Position numbers and translations under genes: made by a program | Origin: Winogradskyella litoriviva | Lineage (GTDB): Bacteria; Bacteroidota; Bacteroidia; Flavobacteriales; Flavobacteriaceae | Reading direction: 5' to 3' | Length of the DNA stretch: 64,000 bases | NCBI RefSeq assembly: GCF_013249065.1 | Contig: NZ_JABRWQ010000002.1 | Coordinates: 62,001 to 126,000 of the forward strand | In this document: piece by piece, positions 43,156-51,505 of the stretch | Layout: every line of letters begins with the position of its first letter | Numbering within the stretch: the stretch's first letter is position 1 | Notes under the pieces: generated by a model | What the model was told of the DNA's origin: nothing | The model's input: only the letters and a program-made list of their open reading frames with translations | Database searches by the model: none

Positions 43156-45219
43156 CTAACAGGAAATGCCCTCCAAATCAAGCAAAAAAGCAAACTCCTC
43201 TGCATCTTCCTTTAAACTTTCAAAACGTCCAGAAGCACCACCATGACCAGCATCCATATTTGTTTTTAAATACAATTGATTGGAGTCTGTTTTTATTTCT
43301 CTCAATTTAGCAACCCATTTTGCTGGTTCCCAATATTGCACTTGAGAATCGTGCAGACCTGTTGTAATTAACATATTAGGATAGGTTTTTGCCTCAACAT
43401 TATCGTATGGCGAATAAGATTTTATATAATTATAATATAAAACATCATTAGGGTTTCCCCATTCATCATACTCACCAGTTGTTAAAGGAATAGAATCATC
43501 TAACATCGTTGTAACCACATCTACAAAAGGAACAGCCGCAATAATACCATTATACAATTCTGGCGCCTTATTAACAATTGCTCCCATTAATAATCCTCCT
43601 GCGCTTCCACCCATAGCATATAAATGCTTTGATGATGTGTATCGTTCTTTTATTAAATTAATAGAACAGGCTATAAAATCTGAAAACGTATTTTTCTTAT
43701 TTAATAATTTACCGTCTTCATACCAATTACGACCTAAATATTCTCCACCTCTAATGTGCGCAACAACATAAATGAATCCTCTATTTAAAAGACTTAATCT
43801 AATGGTTGAAAAATAAGGATCAACAGTAGATCCGTAACTTCCGTATGCATATTGTAACAAAGGATTTGTTCCATCTTTTTTAATTCCTTTTTTATAAATT
43901 ACCGACATTGGTATTTTAGTACCATCTTCTGCAGTTGCCCATAAACGCTCCGAAACATAATTATCCTTATTAAAACTCTTATCTAAAACTTCTTGCTCTT
44001 TTAAAATCGTTTTAGTTTTAGTACGCATGTTAAACTCAATAACCGATGATGGCGTTGTCATTGCATTATATCCATAACGCAATAATTCTGTTTCAAAATC
44101 TACATTGGTACCTGTATACGCTGTATAGGTTTCATTATCAAATGGCAAGTAGTAATCTTCAGTGCCATCCCAACGTTTAATTCTAATTTCATTGAGACCA
44201 TTTTTTCGTTCACTAACAACTAAATAGTCTTTAAAAATATCTATACCTTCTAACAGCACATCTGTTCTGTGCGCAATGACCTCTGTCCAACTTTCAACTT
44301 TAGTATCAGTTTCTAAAGTTTTCATTAATTTAAAGTTGGTTGCTTTATCTTTATTTGTTAGAATATAAAAGTGATTCTCATAATGCGAAATACTATATTC
44401 TAAACCTCTAATTCTTGGTTGAAATACTTGAAACTTTCCTTCAGGATTATTGGCATCTAAAATGTGGTACTCGTTAGTTAAGGTACTATAACAAGCAATT
44501 ATAATGTACTTTCTCGATTTAGACTTGTACACAGCCACACCAAATGTATCGTCTCCTTCTTCAAAAACAAGTGCGTCCTCTGATGTATCTCCTAATCGAT
44601 GTTTATAAATTTGAAATGCTCTAAGTGTTACTTCATCTTTTTTAGTATAAAACAAAGTAGCATTATCGTTTGCCCAACTTGAAGAACCTGTAGTACCTTC
44701 TATTCTATCTTCAGCAACTTTATGGGTCTTTAAATCTTTAATAAAGATGGTGTAATTTCGTCGTCCTGTAGTATCAATTCCGTATGACACTTTTTTATTA
44801 TCAGGACTAATACTAATACCTGATAATTTAAAATAAGATTCTCCCTCAGCCATTTTATTACAATCAAATAATAATTCTTCAGGATTATCTAAACTATCTT
44901 TTTTACGCGTGTAAATTGGGTAATCTTTCCCTTTTTCGAATTTAGTAATATACCAATACCCATTGTATTTATAGGGCACAGAAGAATCATCTTCTTTAAT
45001 TCTGGCTTTCATTTCTTCAAACAAATCCTTCTGAAAGTCTTTTGTATGTGCCATTTTAGCATCACAATACTCATTTTCTGCGTTGAGATAATCAATAACT
45101 TCTGGGTGCTCTCTATCTTTCATCCAAAAATAATTATCAATACGCACATCTCCATGCTTTTCTAATTGATGCGGAATCTTTTTGGCAATTGGTGGATTTA
45201 TATTTGAATTCTTTGTCAT
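43156..45219 (-). CDS. ptrB: Oligopeptidase B-like S9 family serine peptidase
   Basis: 687 residues, normal length for oligopeptidase B. An N-terminal seven-bladed propeller (about 75-415) restricts access to the alpha/beta-hydrolase domain (about 430-680). The triad is S539 in GGSAGG, D624 in LHDSQV and H659 in AGHGG. The acidic pair in GEYDEWGNP (582-590) matches the basic-residue pocket that gives trypsin-like cleavage of short peptides. No signal peptide, so it is cytosolic. Divergent from ybaB. No -7 element was found for it, and no functional link to the PLP-enzyme genes behind it is apparent. Confidence 0.92.
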   Translation of the reverse strand: MTKNSNINPPIAKKIPHQLEKHGDVRIDNYFWMKDREHPEVIDYLNAENEYCDAKMAHTKDFQKDLFEEMKARIKEDDSSVPYKYNGYWYITKFEKGKDYPIYTRKKDSLDNPEELLFDCNKMAEGESYFKLSGISISPDNKKVSYGIDTTGRRNYTIFIKDLKTHKVAEDRIEGTTGSSSWANDNATLFYTKKDEVTLRAFQIYKHRLGDTSEDALVFEEGDDTFGVAVYKSKSRKYIIIACYSTLTNEYHILDANNPEGKFQVFQPRIRGLEYSISHYENHFYILTNKDKATNFKLMKTLETDTKVESWTEVIAHRTDVLLEGIDIFKDYLVVSERKNGLNEIRIKRWDGTEDYYLPFDNETYTAYTGTNVDFETELLRYGYNAMTTPSSVIEFNMRTKTKTILKEQEVLDKSFNKDNYVSERLWATAEDGTKIPMSVIYKKGIKKDGTNPLLQYAYGSYGSTVDPYFSTIRLSLLNRGFIYVVAHIRGGEYLGRNWYEDGKLLNKKNTFSDFIACSINLIKERYTSSKHLYAMGGSAGGLLMGAIVNKAPELYNGIIAAVPFVDVVTTMLDDSIPLTTGEYDEWGNPNDVLYYNYIKSYSPYDNVEAKTYPNMLITTGLHDSQVQYWEPAKWVAKLREIKTDSNQLYLKTNMDAGHGGASGRFESLKEDAEEFAFLLDLEGISC

Positions 45220-45296
45220 TTGTTTTAAGAAAATTTTAATCTAAAAAGTCGAGCAATTTACTAATTTTACACCGTAAAAAATTAAAAGACACAATT

Positions 45297-45620
45297 ATGT
45301 TTGGAGATATGATGGGAATGATGGGCAAATTAAAAGAAGCTCAGAAAAAAGTTGAAGAAACTAAAGAACGCTTGCACACTGTTTTAATTGATGAAGTAAG
45401 CAATGACGATAAACTTAAAGTAACGATTACTGCTAATAGAACTATAAAATCTATTGACATTGCTGATGAATTGCTTGAAGATAAAGATATGCTTGAAGAT
45501 TATCTAATTCTTACACTAAACAAAGCCATTGAAAAAGCAACTAATGTACACGAAACAGAAGTTGCTGCTGTTGCAAAAGAAGGCATGCCAAATATTCCTG
45601 GTATGGATATGTTTAAATAG
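45297..45620 (+). CDS. YbaB/EbfC family nucleoid-associated protein
   Basis: 107 residues, full family length. The Met-rich helical start ([19 protein letters not shown]), the strand with [18 protein letters not shown] and the long C-terminal helix match the tweezer-shaped YbaB dimer that binds DNA without strong sequence preference. In many genomes ybaB follows dnaX; here it stands alone, divergent from ptrB. A weak -7 box (TAATTTTA) lies near 45260. Confidence 0.92.
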   Translation: MFGDMMGMMGKLKEAQKKVEETKERLHTVLIDEVSNDDKLKVTITANRTIKSIDIADELLEDKDMLEDYLILTLNKAIEKATNVHETEVAAVAKEGMPNIPGMDMFK

Positions 45621-45623
45621 AAG

Positions 45624-45645
45624 CCCCTTTAATTCCCCAAAGGGG
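45624..45645. repeat. GC-rich intergenic hairpin
   Basis: CCCCTTT (45624-45630) pairs perfectly with AAAGGGG (45639-45645) over an 8-base loop AATTCCCC. No T run follows on either strand, so it is not a standard terminator. It resembles hairpin repeats that I recall from other flavobacterial intergenic regions; no second copy was noticed here. Confidence 0.45.
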
Positions 45646-45703
45646 AAAACTAATACTTTAAATATACTGTTGCAACTGTAACTTTTTTTTAGGTGGATTC
45701 CAT

Positions 45704-46720
45704 TTATAAAACCTTTAAAACTTCCAATAACTTGTCATGCATTTGGTCAGTATAATCCAAATGCGTGACCATGCGAAGCTTATTACTTCCCATGCCTATA
45801 ATTCTAATGTTTTTTTCATTCAAACTATTTAGGAACTTAGCCTCATCCACATCATCATTTAATTCAAATATAACGATGTTAGTCTCAATTGGTTCTACTT
45901 TTTTAATGCTAGATATAGTGTTTAACATCGCTCCAATTTCTTTTGCTTTTCTATGATCTTCTGCTAAACGGTCAATATTATTATCTAAAGCATATAAACC
46001 TGCTGCAGCTAAATAACCTATTTGTCTCATATTACCACCAAATAGTTTTCTTAGACTTAAAGATTTTCTCATAATATTCTCATCACCAACCAACACAGAA
46101 CCAACAGGACAGCCTAAACCTTTACTTAAACAAACCGAAATAGTATCGAAAACCTTTCCGTATTGCAACGTGGTTTCATTTTTAGCCACCATTGCATTCC
46201 AAAGTCGAGCACCATCTAAATGAAAACCTAAATTATTGGTTTTACATACTTGTTTAATCTTTTCAAGTTCTTTAAAATCCCAACAAGCTCCACCTCCTTT
46301 ATTAGTAGTATTTTCAACTTCTACCAAACTCGATTGGCTATAATAATATTCTGGAGGATTAATTGCTTCTTTAACTTGTTCTGCGGTAAACATACCACGA
46401 TTACCATTAATTAATTTACAAGATGCACCACTATGAAAAGCAACACCTCCAACTTCATAATTATAGATATGTGCATATTTATCGCAAATTACTTGTTCTC
46501 CAGGATTGGTATGTAGTTTAATTGCAATTTGATTTGCCATACTACCAGAAGGAAAAAACAACGCCTTTTCTTTTCCAAACATTTTTGCTAGTCGGTCTTC
46601 TAACGCATTTACAGTTGGGTCTTCTCTAAAAACATCATCACCAACTTGTGCTGACATCATTGCATCTAACATGCCTTTTGATGGCTTTGTAACCGTATCG
46701 CTTCTTAAATCTATAATCAT
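45704..46720 (-). CDS. ltaE: Low-specificity L-threonine aldolase
   Basis: 338 residues. PLP fold-type I with K200 in [14 protein letters not shown] as Schiff-base lysine, the N-terminal [11 protein letters not shown] (4-14) and the [11 protein letters not shown] block (28-38) that are diagnostic of threonine aldolase, and HLDGARLWN (167-175) with the cofactor-binding Asp. The enzyme splits L-threonine and L-allo-threonine to glycine and acetaldehyde. It is monocistronic and divergent from prfB. Symbol assigned by family similarity. Confidence 0.9.
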   Translation of the reverse strand: MIIDLRSDTVTKPSKGMLDAMMSAQVGDDVFREDPTVNALEDRLAKMFGKEKALFFPSGSMANQIAIKLHTNPGEQVICDKYAHIYNYEVGGVAFHSGASCKLINGNRGMFTAEQVKEAINPPEYYYSQSSLVEVENTTNKGGGACWDFKELEKIKQVCKTNNLGFHLDGARLWNAMVAKNETTLQYGKVFDTISVCLSKGLGCPVGSVLVGDENIMRKSLSLRKLFGGNMRQIGYLAAAGLYALDNNIDRLAEDHRKAKEIGAMLNTISSIKKVEPIETNIVIFELNDDVDEAKFLNSLNEKNIRIIGMGSNKLRMVTHLDYTDQMHDKLLEVLKVL

Positions 46721-46803
46721 TTATTTCTTCTAAATTTTAAAAGATAAAATTACGGAATTTCTAAAAAACCGTTTCAAAATTATGGCACTTTAACTCCACT
46801 ACA

Positions 46804-46811
46804 TATATTTG
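46804..46811 (+). promoter_or_regulatory. -7 promoter element of prfB
   Basis: TATATTTG, exact TAnnTTTG, 18 bases before the prfB ATG at 46830. It supports that start and so the frameshifted reading of the gene. Confidence 0.5.
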
Positions 46812-46829
46812 TAAAAATTACTATAATAT

Positions 46830-47934
46830 ATGATAACATCAGATCAAATAAAAGATCTTAATTCCCGTCTAGACATACTTAGACAATATCTTTGACTTAG
46901 ATGCTAAGCTCATAGAAATCTCAAACGAAGAAGAACAAACTTTCGACCCAAATTTCTGGAATGACTCTAAAGCTGCCGAACTGGTAATGAAATCCATTAG
47001 AGAGAAAAAAAGTTGGGTTAAAGATTATAACGATGCTAAATCTCTTTTTGAAGACCTAGAAGTTATTTACGAATTCTACAAAGAAGACGAAGCTCCTATG
47101 GAAAATGTTGAGAATCGTTTCGATTCTGCCCTTAATGCCATAGAGAAACTAGAATTTAAAAACATGCTTTCTGAAGAAGGGGATAGTTTAAGTGCTGTTT
47201 TACAAATTACAGCCGGAGCTGGCGGAACAGAGTCTTGTGACTGGGCAAGTATGCTAATGCGTATGTATTTAATGTATGCAGAAAAAAGTGGTTTTAAAGT
47301 TAGAGAACTCAACATGCAAGAAGGCGATGTTGCTGGTATAAAAACAGTAACGCTAGAGATTGAAGGCGACTTTGCCTTTGGATGGCTTAAAGGTGAAAAT
47401 GGCGTGCATCGTTTAGTGCGTATTTCTCCTTTTGATAGTAATGCAAAACGCCATACTAGCTTTGCTTCAGTATATGTTTACCCATTAGTTGACGATTCTA
47501 TTGAAATAGACATTAATCCATCGGATATTGAAATAACAACCGCAAGATCTAGTGGAGCTGGTGGGCAAAATGTTAATAAGGTAGAAACAAAAGTACAGCT
47601 ATTACATAAACCTTCTGGCATACAAATTCAATGTTCCGAGACACGTTCTCAACACGATAATAGAACTAGAGCAATGCAAATGTTAAAATCTCAATTATAC
47701 GAAATTGAGCTGCAAAAACAAATGGCACAGCGCGATGACATTGAAGCTGGAAAAATGAAGATTGAATGGGGAAGTCAAATTAGAAATTATGTTATGCATC
47801 CCTATAAATTAGTAAAAGACGTGCGCTCAGCTTATGAAACAGGTAATGTAGATGCTGTTATGGATGGTGACATAGAACCATTTTTAAAGGCCTATTTAAT
47901 GATGATGGGCCAAAAAGAAGATTCGGCATTATAA
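46830..47934 (+). CDS. prfB: Peptide chain release factor 2, programmed +1 frameshift
   Basis: Read as 46830-46892 joined to 46894-47934, this is a 367-residue RF2. The first 21 codons ([11 protein letters not shown]...) end at CTT-TGA; shifting one base forward continues with [10 protein letters not shown] and runs to the stop. Without the shift only the internal part from ATG 46987 would be found. S199-P-F201 is the tripeptide that recognises UGA and UAA, and GGQ 244-246 enters the peptidyl-transferase centre. The UGA in the gene is read by RF2 itself, so low RF2 favours the shift: an autoregulatory loop. arsC follows after 19 bases. Confidence 0.95.
46878..46896 (+). promoter_or_regulatory. 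RF2 recoding site (CUU UGA C) lacking the Shine-Dalgarno-like stimulator
   Basis: The slippery CTT at 46890-46892, stop TGA at 46893-46895 and following C match the E. coli site, as does the preceding TAT. The AGGGGG that stimulates shifting in E. coli is replaced by AGACAA (46881-46886). Confidence 0.85.
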
Positions 47935-47953
47935 TTGTAATACACAAAATAAA

Positions 47954-48295
47954 ATGATTAAAATATACCATAACCCACGATGTTCAAAATCTAGACAAGG
48001 TCTTGCAATTTTAGAAGATTCAGGTAAAGATTTTGAAACAATAAAGTATCTAGAAGAGACTTTAACGGCTAAACAGTTAGAGACTATTATTTCAAAATTA
48101 GGAATTAAACCAATGGATTTAATTCGTAAAAACGAAGCTATATGGAAATCCGATTTTAAAGGAAAAATACTTTCAGATTCAGATATTATTGCAGCTATGG
48201 TAAAACATCCTAAATTAATTGAAAGACCAATTGTGGTAAATGGAGATAAAGCTGTGGTTGGCAGACCTCCAGAATCTATATCAGATATTATATAA
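47954..48295 (+). CDS. arsC: ArsC family reductase (arsenate reductase, glutaredoxin type)
   Basis: 113 residues. C10 in NPRCSKSR is the catalytic cysteine, and the C-terminal VVNGDKAVVGRPPE contains the arginine region that positions arsenate. The thioredoxin-like fold and size fit the glutaredoxin-coupled ArsC/YfgD group. No arsenite exporter or ArsR is nearby, so a housekeeping thiol-oxidoreductase role is possible. It follows prfB by 19 bases and precedes a small secreted-protein gene by 10 bases. Confidence 0.88.
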   Translation: MIKIYHNPRCSKSRQGLAILEDSGKDFETIKYLEETLTAKQLETIISKLGIKPMDLIRKNEAIWKSDFKGKILSDSDIIAAMVKHPKLIERPIVVNGDKAVVGRPPESISDII

Positions 48296-48305
48296 TACAT
48301 TACAT

Positions 48306-48773
48306 ATGAAAAAGTCAATTTTACTATTATTTGCACTATTGTTTGCTATAAGTACTCAAGCCCAAATGCGCAGAAATACGAGTAGAGTTCCACAAACTAG
48401 TAGTGAGCCGACGGAAGAGCAGCTAAAAAAGCGTGCTCAAGAAATGGAAGAAAGAAAAGATGAATATATAGATAACTTCTTAACCACTTTAGAGGCTGAT
48501 GAATTTCAAAAACATATAATTAAACAAAACATTAATAGTTTTTTTGAAGCTAAAGTTGCGCTTTTTAAAATACAATATGAACATAGTATAGATCGTAAAA
48601 CTGCTGTAGAGAATTTAGAAAACACTCATTTTAAAGACTTAGAGGAACTTATTTCCGAAAGCGACATGGCCAAAATTAAAGAAATGATTAAAGGTGGTTT
48701 TGATGAAAAAGAAGTTCTAAAAGAAAAGAAAGAGAAACGCAAAAAAAAGAAACGTAAGAAGGATAAAAACTAA
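48306..48773 (+). CDS. Secreted small protein with lysine-rich C-terminus
   Basis: 155 residues from ATG 48306, which opens a signal peptide (core ILLLFALLFAI, cleavage near TQAQ). A frame start at 48240 would overlap arsC and hide this peptide. The mature protein is helical and charged (about 40-135) and closes with a run of almost only Lys, Glu and Arg (residues about 138-155). No family recognised; the size and helical content recall Spy-like periplasmic chaperones, which is only a guess. Ten bases behind arsC, so probably the third gene of the prfB transcript. Confidence 0.7.
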   Translation: MKKSILLLFALLFAISTQAQMRRNTSRVPQTSSEPTEEQLKKRAQEMEERKDEYIDNFLTTLEADEFQKHIIKQNINSFFEAKVALFKIQYEHSIDRKTAVENLENTHFKDLEELISESDMAKIKEMIKGGFDEKEVLKEKKEKRKKKKRKKDKN

Positions 48774-48852
48774 TCCTCTATTATAAAAACATATTTTCAT
48801 TTTTAATATTTTGCTTTAACAAAAGATTAACCTCTTGCAATTAAACTAAGGG

Positions 48853-48860
48853 TATTTTTG
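48853..48860 (+). promoter_or_regulatory. -7 promoter element of the TonB-dependent receptor gene
   Basis: TATTTTTG, exact TAnnTTTG, with a TTG at 48835-48837 (15-base spacer, a little short). The ATG follows 38 bases later. Confidence 0.5.
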
Positions 48861-48898
48861 CTAGTCTAACAAAGACTAACATTTAACCAAAAATTGTA

Positions 48899-51427
48899 AT
48901 GAAGTTTAATTTTTACTTAGTATTAATATTTATTTTAACCTTTTCATTTACAAATGCACAAAAAAGCATAAAAATAGAAGGCATAGTAGTTGAAGAAGGA
49001 TCTAACATTCCCTTAGAATACGCTACTGTTGTTGTTAAAACAAAAGAAAACAGCAAAATTATAACAGGAGGCATAACAGACGCTAAAGGAAAATTTAAAG
49101 TAGAAATTCCATCTGGCAACTATATAATTTCCATAGAATATATCTCTTACAAGACCAAAACTTTTCCTGAACAAAACATCTCAAAACACACTGATTTAGG
49201 CACCATTAAACTAGCTTTAGATGAAGAATCTTTAGACGAAGTTATGGTTGTTGCAGAACGTACTACTGTAGAAATTAAACTCGACAAAAAAGTCTATAAC
49301 ATTGGCAAGGATTTAACAACTGCAGGAGGTACCGTCAGTGATGCATTAAATAATGTTCCTTCTGTAACAGTAGATGTAGAAGGTGCAATTAGCCTAAGAG
49401 GAAATGAAAATGTACGTATTTTAATAAACGGAAAACCATCTGCAATGGCCGGTTTTGGAGACAGCAATGTACTAAGCCAATTACCTGCTGATGCCATTGA
49501 ACGTGTTGAAGTTATTACATCGCCTTCCGCTAGATATGATGCAGAAGGAACTGCAGGTATTCTAAATATAATATTAAGACAAAAGGAAACATTAGGATTT
49601 AACGGCTCAGTTACACTTACTGCAGGTAACCCAGACAATGTTGGAGTTTCCGCTGCATTAAATTACAGAAAAGAAAAATACAACCTCTTTTCTAATTTTG
49701 GTTGGCGTTATTTTGATGCTCCAAGAACTTCTTTAATAGATGTTAATTATTTTGATAGCGTGGAAGATGATGGTTCAATTTCAGAACCAGAATATAGAAG
49801 AATCATAGAAAACCAAGATGTAGATCGCATTAGAAGAAATTACAACGCTAATGTTGGTATGGAATATTTTCTAAGCGAAACCTCATCTATTACAGGTAGC
49901 ATATTCTATAATTTTGGTACAGATGCGGATGTTGGTCTAAACTCGAGTGAAAGAATAAACAATGCTATAATTGTTGAAGAAACCTTAAGAAGAGAAAGAG
50001 AAACTGAAGAAAGTGACGGCTACCAAATAGCCGTTAATTATGCAAAACAGTTTGGTGAAGATTCCGACCATAAGTTAACGGTAGATTTTCAATTTGAAAA
50101 AGACAAAGAAGATGCATATACCTATTTAAACGAAGATTACGTATTTACTAATGATACAGATGCAGAAGCATTTCAAATAGAACAAGAATTTACAAATGAA
50201 GATCAAAAGGAATACTTAATCCAAGCAGATTATGTATTACCACTAGGAAAAAGTTCTAGATTTGAAGCTGGTTACCGCGGAAATTTCAAAAACAGCATCA
50301 CAGATTATCAGTTAGACCAAGAAAATTTTGATACTGGAGAATTAGAATTAAATGAATCTGTTTCTAATATTTTTGATTACAATGAAAATGTGAACGCGTT
50401 TTATACCCAATACGGAACTAAACTAGGTAAATTCTCTTTTTTATTAGGCCTACGATTAGAAAACACTCAACTTAAAGGTGATATAGATTCGAGATTAACA
50501 GAAGAAGAATTAAATGACTATTTTGGTTTCCCAATAGAAACAAATTTTGATAAAAATTATTTAGGCTTATTCCCTACCGTTAATTTAATTTATAACCTCA
50601 ACAAAGCAGATTCAGACATTGAAGAAAGTATTACTCTTGGTTTTAACAGAAGAATAAATAGACCTCGAGGACGCTATATAAATCCGTTTCCGTCGCGTTC
50701 TAGTAGAACCAACATTTGGCAAGGTAACCCTAATTTAGATCCTGCGTTTTCTAGCACTTTTGATTTAGGATATTTAAAACGATGGGAGAAATTCACATTA
50801 ACATCTTCTATTTATTACCAGCACGAAACAGACTCTTTTGAGCGTGTACAAGAAAATACTGGACAACAAACTACGGATGGTATTGACATAATTAGAACAA
50901 TACCTATAAACTTATCGTCTAATGATCGTACAGGAGTAGAACTAGGATTAATGTATACACCAGCTAAATGGTTAAGATTAAATTCTAGCTTTAATTTCTT
51001 TCAGTTTGAAACAGAAGGTGAATTTAATGGTGTAGATTATAGTGCTAAAAACACAAGTTGGTTTGCACGCTTTAGCTCTAAAGTTTCGTTGCCTCTAGCA
51101 ATAGATTGGCAAACTAGTGCTTTTTACAGAGGTCCAAGACAAGAAGCACAAACAGATGCTAAAGGTATATTTTCTTTAGACTTAGCTTTTAGTAAAGAAA
51201 TATTAAAGAAAAAAGGAACATTGGCCTTAAACGTAAGGGATTTATTTAACTCCAGAAAATATAAGGCAACAACAACGACAGATTTCTTTGAACGTTACAA
51301 CGAATTTCAATGGAGACAAAGACAAATAAACGCTTCATTCACTTACAGGTTTAATCAAAAACTAAACAAACGTGAGCGCTCTGGTCAAAGAGGAAATGAT
51401 GGTGATGATTTTGACTTTGAAGGATAA
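48899..51427 (+). CDS. TonB-dependent receptor (outer-membrane beta-barrel family)
   Basis: 842 residues. Signal peptide (1-20, cleavage near TNAQ), a carboxypeptidase-regulatory-like domain (about 25-105), a plug (about 120-225, with TVSDALNNVPSVTVDVEG and RGNENVRILINGKP) and a 22-strand-type barrel to the end. The barrel has many acidic Glu/Asp-rich outer loops. Substrate cannot be told: no SusD partner or transporter is encoded beside it. It is monocistronic with its own promoter and terminator. The C-terminus carries an Asp/Glu-rich tail (GNDGDDFDFEG) instead of the classic terminal aromatic residue. Confidence 0.9.
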   Translation: MKFNFYLVLIFILTFSFTNAQKSIKIEGIVVEEGSNIPLEYATVVVKTKENSKIITGGITDAKGKFKVEIPSGNYIISIEYISYKTKTFPEQNISKHTDLGTIKLALDEESLDEVMVVAERTTVEIKLDKKVYNIGKDLTTAGGTVSDALNNVPSVTVDVEGAISLRGNENVRILINGKPSAMAGFGDSNVLSQLPADAIERVEVITSPSARYDAEGTAGILNIILRQKETLGFNGSVTLTAGNPDNVGVSAALNYRKEKYNLFSNFGWRYFDAPRTSLIDVNYFDSVEDDGSISEPEYRRIIENQDVDRIRRNYNANVGMEYFLSETSSITGSIFYNFGTDADVGLNSSERINNAIIVEETLRRERETEESDGYQIAVNYAKQFGEDSDHKLTVDFQFEKDKEDAYTYLNEDYVFTNDTDAEAFQIEQEFTNEDQKEYLIQADYVLPLGKSSRFEAGYRGNFKNSITDYQLDQENFDTGELELNESVSNIFDYNENVNAFYTQYGTKLGKFSFLLGLRLENTQLKGDIDSRLTEEELNDYFGFPIETNFDKNYLGLFPTVNLIYNLNKADSDIEESITLGFNRRINRPRGRYINPFPSRSSRTNIWQGNPNLDPAFSSTFDLGYLKRWEKFTLTSSIYYQHETDSFERVQENTGQQTTDGIDIIRTIPINLSSNDRTGVELGLMYTPAKWLRLNSSFNFFQFETEGEFNGVDYSAKNTSWFARFSSKVSLPLAIDWQTSAFYRGPRQEAQTDAKGIFSLDLAFSKEILKKKGTLALNVRDLFNSRKYKATTTTDFFERYNEFQWRQRQINASFTYRFNQKLNKRERSGQRGNDGDDFDFEG

Positions 51428-51445
51428 AAATCATTTTTAATTCAA

Positions 51446-51490
51446 AAAGGCACAAATTGTAAATTAAATACATTTTGTGCCTTTCTTTTT
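51446..51490. terminator. Bidirectional terminator between receptor and metalloprotease genes
   Basis: An 11-bp stem (AAAGGCACAAA, 51446-51456, with 51474-51484) with a 17-base loop, A-rich before and TCTTTTTT after. Confidence 0.82.
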
Positions 51491-51505
51491 TATGCAAAAC
51501 TTAGA

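Noticed and set aside
46987-47934. prfB as a truncated gene starting at ATG 46987
   Set aside because: The upstream 52 residues are present through a CTT-TGA +1 shift and begin behind a proper -7 element, so the gene is complete.
47929-48336. 135-codon minus-strand frame across arsC
   Set aside because: Fully antisense to a clear arsC and to the start of the next gene; composition not protein-like.
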